Shown: positions 1 through 12,022, numbered from the stretch's first letter. The stretch is DNA of 42,831 nt from Tetrahymena elliotti 4EA (GCA_000231825.2 JH720376.1:68038-110868); one strand, 5' to 3'. Made by a program: numbers and translations. The notes: generated by a model not told the origin, from the letters alone.

Positions 1-264
1 GAAAATTCTTAGAAAGAAGGAGATAATAAAGAAGTTGAAAAGAATGAAGAAGAGGAAAAAGAGGAATACTTAGAGGAGGAAAATGAAAATAGTAGCGAAA
101 TTTACTAAGAAATCCTTGAAAATTATAACATAATGGAATAATAAAATGATGGTAATTAAGAAAATAACTTATTTGAAATGCATTTTAATTTTGATGCATA
201 TGCTAAAAAATTATTCATGAGAAAAATAACATCATTAGTCTAATTAAAAAACAATTACTTTTGA
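1..264 (+). CDS. 3' end of an LRR-family gene (partial, enters from left)
   Basis: Frame 1 is open from base 1 to TGA at 262-264, reading TAA/TAG as Gln; 87 codons are visible. The first part is very acidic (runs of Glu/Lys, residues 4-35). It ends in a conserved-looking tail with FEMHFNFDAYAKKLF and finishes LKNNYF. The same tail, with about six base differences over 264 bp, follows the assembly gap at 11759-12022, where the upstream sequence on the other side of the gap is an LRR gene. I therefore infer that this is the C-terminus of a paralogous LRR protein. The LRR part itself is not visible here. No function can be given beyond that; an acidic tail after LRRs is common in ciliate LRR families. 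Confidence 0.65.
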
Positions 265-844
265 TAAAATATTTAAATTTTTATTTCTTTCTTATTAATT
301 TTATTCTTTGATTAAAAAGAATAAATAAATGAATATTCTTAATAATATTAGCTTTAACAATATTGATATTCTTTAATAATACTTTTTATCATAAAATAGA
401 TAGTTGTTTGCAATTTATTTAATTTATTTCTTTTATCTTTCTTTTTAAAAAATACTTTAAATCAAATTGTAATAAAAAAATTAGAATAATCAATTTCTAT
501 TTTACAGAAATCTTTCTGGTGTTTGTTTAATTTATGCAATTTGAATAAAATGACTCAAAAAAAAACATCCAGCTATTGAATTTTTTTTGGTTAGTTGCGT
601 TTGTTAATCTATGCAAAAAAGATAATATTGAATAATATCTATTTTTATTATTGGAATAATAATTTATTCAAAAGGAGTATTTTGATAAAAATAAGAGATG
701 AAATTTAATTTATGTAATTAATTATAATTTAAAATAGTAATTTGGAAGATTTTGTAAAAAGAAAAACATCCATATCATAAATTAGAACTTTGATCAGCTA
801 GAATTGTAAAAAAATTAATCTAACTCCATTGAATTAATAGCAAA
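265..844. repeat. 3' flank duplicated at 12023-12470, then kinase leader
   Basis: Bases 265 to about 630 align, with many indels, to 12023 to about 12465. Shared stretches include ttttacagaaatcttt near 503 and 12350 and the catccag segment near 567 and 12413. This shows that the duplication behind the two LRR 3' ends extends beyond the coding part. The remaining 200 bp is AT-rich leader of the kinase gene. I see no RNA gene or recognisable promoter element. Confidence 0.6.
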
Positions 845-2725
845 ATGTCTAAAAAAGAAAAGAACTTAAAAATATGTAGGGTAGGTAAAACTGTTTATTC
901 TGTGATCGGAAAGTGGATGTTTAATAAGAATAGCTTATTAGGCGAAGGAAGCTTTGGAGAGGTTTATAAGGGATTGGAAGTCCCTCTTCCAGGTTAAACT
1001 CTTAAAGATGAATATGTTGCAATTAAGAAAGTTAATATTAAAGAAGGAATAGAAAATGTTAAAAATAATGAAGAATTAGATACAGTTCGTTAAGAAATTA
1101 TTACTTTGTAACAAATTGAACATCCAAATATAGTGCAATTATTAGATGTCAAAAAGCATAATGATGATATTTATATAGTTTTTGAATACTGTCCTCAAGG
1201 AGATTTAGACAATCTCTTTAAAAAAAATACTCAAAATCCTGTAAAATTGACAGAGCTGGAAATAAGATATTACTTTAGTTAAATTATTGAAGCTTTTAAA
1301 TACTTGAGAAAAAAGAATATGATCCATAGAGACATAAAACCACAAAATATTCTGGTTAAAAATGGTGTCTGGAAGGTTGCAGATTTTGGGTATGCCAAAG
1401 TTACAACAAGCAATGAAATCACTGATTTTTTAGGAACTTTATAAACTGCAGCTCCATAAATATTTACTACATATAATAGTAAATGTGATATCTTTTCATT
1501 AGGGTCTACTCTTTACTGGATTCTGTATGATAAATTTCCCTATGAAGCTGCTGGAACACAATAAATTAAGAGGCTCCAATACATGAAAGAAAATCCTGTT
1601 AAGTGCCCTATGGAACCTCATTATAGCGATGAATTAAAGAATATAGTAGAAAGAATGCTTATATATAGCTAAGAAGATCGCATAGAATGGAAAGAACTTT
1701 TTGAGACTAATGTTTTTAACTAAAAGCACATTTTAGAAACAGGTTAATTGAATATTATAGATATTATTGATTATAATGAAGTTAAAAATAATCCTGAAAA
1801 AAAAATTGAGCTTTGGAAAGGTTTGAATATTGATGAAATTGATTAAGAAGCTCTTGATAATGCAGCAGATAAAGTTCAGCAATAAATTCAATAAATGGAT
1901 GATAAAGAAAAGATAAGTAATAATGTTTTCAGATTATAAAAGCGTGTTGAATTTGAGAAGGGGAAGGGAATATTCCTACGTAGAGTTTTTGAGCGCATAG
2001 GTAATTATTCAGTTAATGGAAGAGTTATCTTCTAAAAGTAGATTCATATTATTAAGGATTTGCTTACAATCACTCGTTTTGGTTTATACAAGTACTAACG
2101 TATATGCATTTAACATATTATTCATCGTCTCAATAGTTAAGAAAAGTAGTTTGATTTTACTGATGAAGACTGGTCTTATATTCTTAAAAGTAAAAAGGTT
2201 CCTTAGATATTTATGAATAGCTTATAAAATGATATTGGCTATATTAGTTTAGATGACAAAGACATGGGTAGGGTTGGAAAAAGATTTCAAGATATAGAAA
2301 TTCCCAAGTAAATTTAAGATATAATAACCCCCATTTTCTGGTCTAATGATTATTCTTACAATGTCGATTTCCTTATTTAGCTGAATCTCATCATAAAATT
2401 GTTAATTTAACATCTTTATCCTGAGTTGGACAAATATAAAAATCAAAAAATCTAAAGTATTCTTGGAATTTCTGACACACTTTATCTAGTGGATGATTTG
2501 CTGATTGTTATGAATATGGATAACATTTTTGAATGGAATGAATAATAAATTATAAACTTTAATACATTTTTGTAATAACATTAAGAAGGAAAAAGCTAGT
2601 AAAATCTAAGCGAAAGCTCTGAAGAGGCTATTAAAAAACTAGAAATATTTAACTAAGTCAATGAAAGAGTTAAATTAGCTTATGATATATTCTTAAAAGA
2701 AAAGGGTCAAAAAAAGATTTCTTGA
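845..2725 (+). CDS. Serine/threonine protein kinase, ULK/Atg1-like
   Basis: A single uninterrupted frame of 626 codons runs from ATG 845 to TGA 2723-2725, with TAA/TAG as Gln. The kinase domain covers about residues 27-290. It has the glycine loop GEGSFGEV (from residue 33), VAIKK with the ATP-anchoring Lys at 61, HRDIKPQNIL (HRD at 161-163, catalytic Asp 163) and DFGYAK (DFG at 180-182). The DFGYAK/GTLQTAAPQIF region resembles the ULK/Atg1 group, which act in autophagy or ciliary signalling. The usual APE Glu is Gln (AAPQIF). About 330 C-terminal residues have no domain I recognise; they are charged and contain IDIIDYNEV and a Gln-rich helix. All catalytic residues are present, so it should be active. 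The start is the first ATG after an AT-rich leader and just precedes the domain. The ULK assignment is by motif resemblance; it could be another ciliate-specific kinase. Confidence 0.88.
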
Positions 2726-3332
2726 TGAAATTTACAAGAATAAAATAATTGTTTTAACTTGAACAAGTTCTCAATCTACAAAAAAATTTATAAAAAATTT
2801 TTTTTTTCGTTTTTTAAAATTTTTATAACCGTTTTTTACAATACATTTAAAAAATTTTTAAGTAAATATCTTTACTAATTCAATTCAAATATCATTACAT
2901 CTTTTTATTACAAATAATTTAATATTTTTTACATTTAGTTTTTCAACAAGCTAAAGAAATAACTTCCATAACTTTGAATTTCACCTCTGCCTAAAAAACG
3001 TTAACCTTACTAAAATTAAATTATGTTTGTTTTTTATTGAAAGGATTGGTAGATAATCTAATATTCTTTTTTAATTATCATAATAAAATAATTAAACCAT
3101 TTTAATATAATATTATTTATTCTTTTAAATAATTAAATAAACTTACATTTTATAATATAACCTATTTTTAATTCTTAATTTTTATTTTAAAATAAATAAT
3201 TCTTCAGATTTTATTCTGAGATTAAAATTAAGTAAATAAACTTTATTTTATTTGATAGCATACTTGCTTTTTGTTAAATAGATATTGAAAATTACAATTA
3301 ATTGTTTCACTTAAATTTTAAACAACTAAACT
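2726..3332. other. Convergent intergenic spacer
   Basis: This is the space between the 3' ends of the kinase (+) and the TPR gene (-). It is very AT-rich with poly-A and poly-T runs near 2780-2840. I see no coding sequence, RNA gene or repeat in it. It must hold both polyadenylation regions. Confidence 0.6.
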
Positions 3333-6300
3333 TCACAAAAATCTATCAATAATTGATAAAATCTTTCCTAAAAATTAAGAAAATTATTTTATTTAACAAA
3401 AAATCAGAAATATCAATAATTTTACTAACAAATTTTACACAAATAAAAAGTCTAAAAAATAGTTGTGATGAATAACCAAACTCTTAATAGAAATGTTTTA
3501 TTCAAAATATTGAACAGCGCCCATAGATTTACAAGGATGATTTGAAACTCTTTCTGGTTCTTTTTTGGGCAATGAGGATGGTTTTAATTACATTTGAAGT
3601 AAAGAATCACTGTACAGGGTGATAATTTCAACAAATATTTCTGGGATATCTTACTTTTTTAGTTAGGATATTTTTTCACTACTAAGTAAAATATAAGAGA
3701 ATATTAAAACTATATCTTATAATGCTAAATTAACTCCAGCATTATTTTTATCATTCAATTTAGTTTTGTCAAAAAGAGAATCTTCAATTTAACCCAAACT
3801 ATTTTTAATCTTACTAAATACTGATTATTCATTCCATTTTTTAGTTGATGGATTCTCACAATTAATTTATTGTCTTCTCTTTAATGCCAATTCAATAGCT
3901 GCCTTAGTTAGTTTCATATTGAAGTCTTCTTCTGACATAAACCTTTCCTTAATAAAATGATTAATTATATTTACCTAATTTTAGAATATAACCCTCTGTT
4001 TTTTATCTATATAAGCTTCTCGAACCTCTATAATACCATTAATAATTGTATCTAAAATTGAGATTATATTTCCAATAATAGGGATTTATTTAACTACATC
4101 TTTAATAATATTACAACCAACTTTCATTCCTTCATTAAATAGTTTTTCACTGATTTTTATTTCTGTAGAATCATCTTTATAATTACCTTAGAGTAAACCA
4201 GTAGAGAGTTATCTATAGGACTAAAACATATTAATTGATGTGTAACAAAAAGTATTAAAATAATTCAGCACATCTTATTTTTCTTCATCTTCTAACTTTT
4301 TTCGCTATCTTTATAACTCAGCCTTTTCTTTAATTCTTGCATCCATAAGGATTTCATTAATTTATTCATTATCTAATTTTAAACATTAGATTTCTTCTTT
4401 TTACAATATTAATTTTTTTTAATGATACAATTTGATTTCTTTCATCCCTAACTTTATATCTTTCATTTCTCCTTATTATTACTTAATATGACAATTAATT
4501 ATTTTCTTTGCTTTTGAAATCATTTATTAAAAACCTTCTAACTTTTTATTTTATTCAACCTATAAATTCTGTATAAAATCAATTTTTTCTAAAAGTTAGC
4601 TTTAGTCACTTATCTTTTAAGTTACTAATTATAATTCATTTAAAATTTCATTCAAATCAACACTTGTTTTATCTTCATTATTTGTAGCTGTTAATGGATG
4701 CTTTGCAATATCTCCAATCTTTTTTATTACCTATTAATCTCTTTAATCCTTTAGCAAATTAACAAATTTGTTAACAACATCAATTAATATTTTTTTCATC
4801 TTTTCCTCTCCTTCTAAATGTTTAACTTTCTCAATAATTTATTCATTTTTTTCCTCAATTTATTCAAATTATTTAATTAATTTTTTGATATAATTAATAT
4901 TTCCTTTGCTTAATCCTTTAGTGTAACCATTATTTAATAGTTTGGAGCTCACTTTTATTAACTCTATTGCTTCTTTTTATTTTCCTTAAAGATTCAAAAT
5001 CTCTGCTTTACTTGCGTACGATAAAGTATGATTTGGATCATATTCAATTGCTTTATTATATTATGTTAATGCTTCTTCATATTTATCTAAGTATTTCAAT
5101 GCTACTCCTTTGTTGTGATAAGCAGTAACACAATAATTATCAAGCTTTATTGCTCTGTTAAAATCTTCTAATCCCTCTTCATAATAATCTAAATACAGAA
5201 AGGAAGTACCTCTACAAATATATGCAAGACTATAATTGACATCAATCTCTACTGCCTTATTTGCCTATTCTATCGCTTCTTCATATTTTTTTTAACTATT
5301 AAGAGTATTTCCTTTACTAAAATAAGCTTTTGTGTATTATGCATCTATTAATGTTACTTAATTAAATTATTCGATTGCATTATCATATTATTCCAAGAAA
5401 TCTAGTGTTTCTCCTTTATGAATATAGGCATCTAAATATTTAGCATCTAGTTCTAAAGCTTAATTGTATTGAACCAATGCCTCATCAAATTTACCTTAAT
5501 TCTAAAGAGATAAACCTATTTTAGAATAAGCTGCAGCACATTTGGGATCAAGGTATATTGCCATATTAAATTACTCTATTGCTTCTTCATATTTATATAA
5601 ATTATCAAAACTATCTCCTTTTTTTAAATAAGCAATAACATAAAGAGTATCTATCTTTATTGCATTATCAAATTATTAAATAGCCTCTAAATATTTTCTT
5701 TAACCATCTAAACATAACCCTTTAATATAATAAGCATTCTTATTAGTAGGATCAAGTTCTATAGCTTAATTAAGTTATTTAATCGCTTCATCATAATTAT
5801 GTAAGCTATGAAGAGAATTTCCTTTAGCCAAATAAGCATTTGAATAATTGGCATCAAGTTTTATTATTTTATCGTATTACTAAATAGCTTCTGTAAATTT
5901 TTTTTATTTATATAAGGCTATTCCTTTATTATAGTAGGCAATCTTATAATAGGAATCAAGTTCTATTGCTTTATCATATTATTTAATAGCTTCTTCATAT
6001 TTACCTTAACTATCAAGGCAATACCCTTTATTAAAATAAGCCCTCTTACAATTATTATCAAGCTAAATTACTTTATCCCAACCATGTATAGCCTCTTGAT
6101 ATTATTCTAAATTTTAGTGAGATATACTTAAATTTATGTATCCATTAATATATTATGAATCAAGTTCTATGACCTTTTGATATTACTAAATAGCCTCTTA
6201 ATATCTTTCTAAATTATCCAATGAGCATCCTTTACTAAAATAGGCTTCCTTGCAATTAGGATAGGCTTTTATGACTTTATCTAATTATTATATTGCTTCT

Positions 6301-7378
6301 ACATATTTACCTAAGTGATTTAATGATTATCCTTAGTTAATATAAGCATCCTTATTATTAGGATCAATTTTTATTACTTTAGTGTAATTTTAAATAGCTT
6401 CTTCATATTGTTATTAATTTTGGAATAATACTCCTAAATTAAAATAAGTTTACAAGGAAAGTGGATCAAATTTTATTACTTTAGTGTAATTTTAGATAGC
6501 TTCCTCATATTGTTATTAATTTTAAAGTAATACTCCTAATTTAAAATAAGCATTCTCATAAAGAGGATCAATTTCAGTCACTTTTTTATATTATTAAATT
6601 GCTTCATTCATTCTACAGAGGTTATCTAATGAGTTTCCTTTATGATAATAAGCATTCCTATAGTTTGGATCAATTTTTATAGCTTTATCAAATTACTCGA
6701 TTGCATCTTCATATTTTTTTAAATTATTAAAGCAAATTCCTTGATTGAGATAAGCACTTTTGTTTTCAGAATCTAGTTCTATTACTTTATCAAATAATTT
6801 AATTGCCTCTCTATATTCATCTAAATTAAAAAGGCAGTTTGCTTTATTTAGATAAGCGCTTTTATTTCCAGCATCAAATTTTATTACTTTAGTGTAATTT
6901 TAAATAGCTTCTTCATATTGTTATTAGTTTTGAATAATACTCCTAAAATAAAATAAGCATTCCAGTCAAGAGGATCAAGTTCTATTACTTTTTTGTATTA
7001 TTAAATAGCATCTTTATGCTTTCCTTAATTATTCAATGAATTTCCTTTTCTATAATAAGCAGTTTTATTATTTGGGTTGAGTTTTAATGCCTTATCGAAT
7101 TATTGGATTGCCTCTTCATATTTATTTAACCTATCAAGAGCATCACCTTTACTTAAATAAGCAGCTTAATAACCAGCATCAAGCTCAATTACTTTAGTGA
7201 ATTGTTTTAAAGCATTTTCATATTACTATAAATTTAAGAAAGTTAGTCCTAAATTATAATGAGCTACCTTGAAATTAGAATCTAGCTCTATAGCTTTAAT
7301 ATATTATTATATAGCATCTTGATATTATTCTGATTCAAACAGAGAATTTCCTTAATTGTAATATGATACTTTTGACAT
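3333..7378 (-). CDS. Giant TPR-repeat protein with a one-base frameshift
   Basis: On the minus strand, ATG at 7378-7376 opens MSKVSYYNQGNSLFES, followed by about 23 tandem 34-residue tetratricopeptide repeats down to roughly 4960. A typical unit is AYFKLGVLLQNQQQYEEAI followed by QNYTKVIKFDP. A charged coiled-coil segment follows, then a helical C-terminal domain (IIGNIISILDTIINGI, IEVREAYIDKKQR) and TGA at 3335-3333. The ATG frame and the stop frame differ. The total of 4046 bases is one short of a multiple of three, and comparison with sister repeats at 6397-6440 and 6508-6556 places a one-base deletion at about 6927-6936. If restored the protein would have about 1348 residues. TPR proteins are scaffolds for protein-protein contacts; no partner can be inferred. 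It is either a sequencing or assembly error or a recently broken gene. No intron could explain the shift. Confidence 0.85.
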
Positions 7379-8088
7379 TATTTATTGATTATTATTTTAT
7401 AAATTTTAAGATCTCTATTCTTTTTTTACCTTTTTTAATTATAATTGAACTCAAATCTTAATCGAATTTCTAAAAGAAATCTAAAAAAAAAGAGAATTAG
7501 GCAACAGAACTATTTCGTCTTACAACCAATCGATACAAAATATTTTTGTATCAATCATTCCCTCCTAAAGCTAAAACCCATGAGCTCAAAAATAATAAAA
7601 ACCAAGTAAAAGTGAGGATACAGTACACTTTAAGCCCATTGGGTTATCAGATTTATTAAAAATAATTTAGAAAAGACAAGTGAATTTATAATTATTCTCT
7701 TTTCTAATAAAATAAATAAAAATATAATTATCTCTAACTAACTCTTGCATTGAAAAATATATTTATGAGATAGAAAATTTTTAAATTATTGACTTCAATT
7801 TATTTTTAATAACAGCTTGAATATTAATAAAAGAAGGAAGAAATTTTCCAATTCTGGTGATTAGCTATGAACTTTGATTATTGTTTGAGCAAATCAAATC
7901 AAATAAACTTAATTTACCAACTATCATAAATCATTTAATATGTGTTATTTTTTACAATAAAGCTTTATTGAGTGTTCTATTTTCCTTCATTTTAAAGAAT
8001 TATAAATTAATCATGTAATTTTAAATAATTAATAGAAACCATTCCATTTTAAATGCTAATTTTTTAAGATTTCTATTATTTATATTAT
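7379..8088. other. Upstream spacer of the TPR gene with short inverted repeats
   Basis: No gene is seen. Bases 7500-7650 are richer in G+C (about one third) than their surroundings. They contain a perfect 9-bp hairpin (arms 7532-7540 and 7544-7552, 3-base loop) and a 6-bp inverted repeat AACCCA/TGGGTT (7575-7580 and 7640-7645). It is not a tRNA, 5S RNA, U6 or telomerase RNA that I recognise. Confidence 0.5.
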
Positions 8089-8218
8089 TACTGTATTCCC
8101 TTGTTAATGATCCTTTTAAATAAAGACCATTTTTTTGAAAATTGTCAAAATTAAAGATTTTTTATTGGTTATTAATAAAGACCATTATCCATTAGACTAA
8201 TAATGAGGGAATGCAGTA
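8089..8218. mobile_element. MITE-like inverted-repeat element (copy 1)
   Basis: The left arm TACTGTATTCCCTTGTTAAT (from 8089) and the right arm (8197-8218, whose reverse complement begins TACTGCATTCCCTCATTATT) pair at 16 of 22 positions. They enclose a non-coding core of 86 bp. The core holds an internal direct repeat aataaagaccat near 8120 and 8174. Size and arm sequence resemble the element at 27575-27699, which suggests one family of small non-autonomous elements. I cannot define a target-site duplication with certainty. Confidence 0.5.
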
Positions 8219-8569
8219 TATGTTAATTTTTTAATTTAAAGTACTAATGAAAATAGCTCATCAGTATGCATTTAGATTCATCAATCTTTTCTTTAGAATA
8301 AAATAAAAAAATTATTACAATGAACTCATTAAATTTAAATTTTAAAATAGAGATAGCACATTGAATTTTATCTTTATTAAGAATATTTATTAGAGAGAAA
8401 CTCAATGCTAGAATCATTTTTATAAATTTTTTCTAAATTATTTTTTAAAATAATTTTTCAAATGAAATAAATGAAATAGTGAGAAAATAATATTTTATTA
8501 GAGAAAAGAATTAAAATGAAATAGTTTGAAATTATTTAAAAAATAAAATTTACTGAAAAAAAATTGTTT

Positions 8570-8632
8570 TTGTATTCTCCGTTATCATCTTCATGGTAAG
8601 AAGAAGCTGAACCAAGAGCTCTAGATTTATCT
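8570..8632 (-). pseudogene. Relic of the small secreted Tyr-rich protein family
   Basis: Read on the minus strand, this short segment gives SRALGSASSYHEDDNGEYKN. It matches the family pattern PFALGRDSQYYYDDNGEYY of the intact gene at 15468-15992 and its dead neighbour. Homology stops on both sides; signal peptide and C-terminal half are missing or scrambled. A sequence resembling the family start (ATGATAAAG) lies just upstream, out of frame. It is a pseudogene fragment about 7 kb from its relatives. Confidence 0.55.
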
Positions 8633-9846
8633 CCTAGTCTTTATCATTACTTTTTTTAGTTAATATGGATTTCAATGGTACACTCATTTGCAATGAAAGC
8701 ATGAATAGTGTGAAGTTGGAAAGTATCAACAAAAATGATGGAGCATATAATATTATTATATGTTTCTCTTTATAGTATAAAATCTCTATTAAAGACATAT
8801 ACAATGATAAACTTCTTAAATAATTTGAATGTAAAATTTCAAGATATAATGCAAAAAGAATCATAAATTTCATATATTTTACTAGAATGAAAACAAAATT
8901 AATTTTTATATATTTTTCATTAATTCATTCTAAATAACTTCCATTTCTATTAATAACATATTAGATTACTATTTTAAGGTTTCTAGTGCATTTTGAAATT
9001 TCAAAAATCTTCATAAAAATCAAATTGAGTTTGGTTGATAGTTGTAATTACAAAATATATACTGTCTAATAGAACTGATTACGCTCTTATATAAGAATGG
9101 AGATAAAATTTTAATATAAAACTCAATTAAGTATACAGTTTCCAACTTCCCCAGACAGACTATATTATTGAGGTATAGGTATATTTAAAGATACATAAAT
9201 CAATTTATAGAGAATAAAGTAATCTCATAAAACATGAAGTCAGAAATGTGATCTCACTAATAAAATTTATACAAATAAATTTTCCTCAAACATCTTTAAT
9301 CATGAACAAAAGGTAATAAAAAAATTAAAAACCGCAATTGTTTTTATTAGTTGATGGAAAAATTGTTAAACTATCAGTCTTTTTGTTTATTTTTATAAAT
9401 TTTTTATATAATGAATGATACAGAAATGAATATATTGTATTAAATTCTCAACAAAATAGCTTATATCGTTTTTTAAAATAGAGTAAAATACTGGTTTATT
9501 ATTTTTTTGATTGTAAATACAGAATAAATCTACTTTTTATTTTTACAGGAAATATATTTTTCAAGGCTACTGTCTAAATTTAGGATTATTTAAATAAGAA
9601 TAATATTAGTAAAATTTAAAATAAAACAAATTTGAATAAAGTTTTTAATAATAAAATGTTGAGCAGTAAGTATATCAAATTTTAACACGTACTCGATAAA
9701 TGTCAAATAAGAAAATCATTAAGATAGTTCTAAAGTATCTTTAATTAGTATTTCCTTTTTATTTTTGATTATTTAGTGGGATCTCAAAGTTTTATTAATC
9801 GCAGCAAACAAAAAGATACTCAACAAAATATATTAAACCTTAAAAA
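8633..9846. other. AT-rich intergenic region
   Basis: No gene I can support. A plus-strand frame opens from ATG 8665 to TGA 9076 (137 codons), but with TGA as the only stop such a length is expected by chance in DNA this AT-rich, and it matches nothing I know. The last 150 bp is the leader of the LRR gene. Confidence 0.5.
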
Positions 9847-12022
9847 ATGAATGAGGAAAACACAATCTTAAAAAGCTATACATTAACTTTGCAAAGAAAT
9901 TAAGGAGTTGAGTATTTCAAGGCTAAAATATCTTCAAATCGTAATGTTGAAAAATTTAATCTCTTTTTAGGTATTGATGATGATGAAGTTATCAAATTAT
10001 TTGGACAAGAATTGTAAAGTTTGGAAAGTTTAATTGATTTAACAGTCAGTTTAAATTTCATTGCCTGCTCAAGTGAAAATGCTTTTCAAAATATCTTTAA
10101 ATACATTAAGTCACTCACTCATTTGTAAAATTTAAATATAATAATTGAAAACAATTGCTCATTTACTGATTTAAGACCAAAATATTTTTCTGATGCGATT
10201 TAAAATTTGATTAATTTAGAAACTTTGGCTTTTCACTTAAAAGAATAAAATGGTATGTCAGATTAAGGAGCAAAAGCTATAGCGTAATCATTCAAGGGTT
10301 TAAAGAATCTGAAAAATTTAAAATTAGATTTTGGATATGATACTTTACATAAGGATCAATTAGCAAGATTTGCTGATGGAATAGCTTATTTAGTTAATCT
10401 TAAACAGCTAACTTTAGTTATACAAGATGATAATTAGACTAATGATGGGTTTGTTAATCTTGGAAAATGCCTAAAAAATTTATAAAATTTAACATATTTA
10501 AGATTAGAAACAGACCTTGAAGTTGAAATTAATCCAAATGGAGCTAAAGCTTTAGGGGAAGGAATTTCAAAATTATCAAATTTAAATGAATTAGATTTAG
10601 TGATAGGTTAAGATAGCGATATTGGCTAAAAGGGAGCTATTAGTCTAGGTAATGCTTTTAAGAAACTCAATAATTTAAAAACACTATCTTTAACCATAAA
10701 TGGTGGAAATTACATTAATTACAAAGGTGCTTAGGGTTTAGCTGAAGGTTTAATGGAATTAAAAAGTCTTAAAGATTTCAAACTATCAATAACAGGAGAT
10801 AATAAATTATAACAAAAAGGGTCTACTTTGATAATTAAATCTTTATCNNNNNNNNNNNNNNNNNNNNNNNNNNNNNNNNNNNNNNNNNNNNNNNNNNNNN
10901 NNNNNNNNNNNNNNNNNNNNNNNNNNNNNNNNNNNNNNNNNNNNNNNNNNNNNNNNNNNNNNNNNNNNNNNNNNNNNNNNNNNNNNNNNNNNNNNNNNNN
11001 NNNNNNNNNNNNNNNNNNNNNNNNNNNNNNNNNNNNNNNNNNNNNNNNNNNNNNNNNNNNNNNNNNNNNNNNNNNNNNNNNNNNNNNNNNNNNNNNNNNN
11101 NNNNNNNNNNNNNNNNNNNNNNNNNNNNNNNNNNNNNNNNNNNNNNNNNNNNNNNNNNNNNNNNNNNNNNNNNNNNNNNNNNNNNNNNNNNNNNNNNNNN
11201 NNNNNNNNNNNNNNNNNNNNNNNNNNNNNNNNNNNNNNNNNNNNNNNNNNNNNNNNNNNNNNNNNNNNNNNNNNNNNNNNNNNNNNNNNNNNNNNNNNNN
11301 NNNNNNNNNNNNNNNNNNNNNNNNNNNNNNNNNNNNNNNNNNNNNNNNNNNNNNNNNNNNNNNNNNNNNNNNNNNNNNNNNNNNNNNNNNNNNNNNNNNN
11401 NNNNNNNNNNNNNNNNNNNNNNNNNNNNNNNNNNNNNNNNNNNNNNNNNNNNNNNNNNNNNNNNNNNNNNNNNNNNNNNNNNNNNNNNNNNNNNNNNNNN
11501 NNNNNNNNNNNNNNNNNNNNNNNNNNNNNNNNNNNNNNNNNNNNNNNNNNNNNNNNNNNNNNNNNNNNNNNNNNNNNNNNNNNNNNNNNNNNNNNNNNNN
11601 NNNNNNNNNNNNNNNNNNNNNNNNNNNNNNNNNNNNNNNNNNNNNNNNNNNNNNNNNNNNNNNNNNNNNNNNNNNNNNNNNNNNNNNNNNNNNNNNNNNN
11701 NNNNNNNNNNNNNNNNNNNNNNNNNNNNNNNNNNNNNNNNNNNNNNNNNNNNNNNNNNGAAAATTCTTAGAAAGAAGGAGATAATAAAGAAGTTGAAAAG
11801 AATGAAGAAGAGGAAAAAGAGGAATACTTAGAGGAGGAAAATGAAAATAGTAGTGAAATTTACTAAGAAATCCTTGAAAATTAAAATATAATGGAATAAT
11901 AAAATGATGGTTATTAAGTAAATAACTTATTTGAAATGCATTTTAATTTTGATGCATATGCTAAAAAATTATTCATGAGAAAAATAACATCATTAGTCTA
12001 ATTAAAAAATAATTACTTTTGA
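9847..12022 (+). CDS. Leucine-rich-repeat protein, interrupted by an assembly gap
   Basis: ATG 9847 opens MNEENTILKSYTLTLQRNQG. The frame stays open for 333 codons to the N-run at 10848. The protein is built of irregular LRRs of the ribonuclease-inhibitor/NLR type, about 50-60 residues each. Units pair an NLKxLxLxI strand (LKNLKNLKLDF, LVNLKQLTLVIQDD, LSNLNELDLVIG, LNNLKTLSLTING) with a helical GAxxLGxGI segment (NGAKALGEGISKL, KGAQGLAEGLMEL). After 911 Ns, frame 11759-12022 gives an acidic tail ending LKNNYF and TGA at 12020-12022. Joining the two parts is an inference: orientation fits, but the gap length is not reliable. LRR proteins bind other proteins; the ligand is unknown. The tail is nearly identical to that at 1-264, so this is one of at least two paralogs. 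Confidence 0.8.
10848..11758. other. Assembly gap (911 N)
   Basis: This is a run of Ns inside the LRR gene. The first real base after the gap begins the same sequence (gaaaattcttag) with which the window itself begins. That suggests an assembler stopped twice at the edge of a repeat shared by the LRR paralogs. Confidence 0.95.

Noticed and set aside
2016..2216. 66-codon open frame inside the kinase gene
   Set aside because: Out of frame with the 626-codon kinase frame and without recognisable content.
8634..9078. Minus 79-codon frame (8634-8873) and plus 137-codon frame (8665-9078)
   Set aside because: Lengths are within chance for AT-rich DNA where only TGA stops; hydrophobic or Ile-rich content matches nothing.
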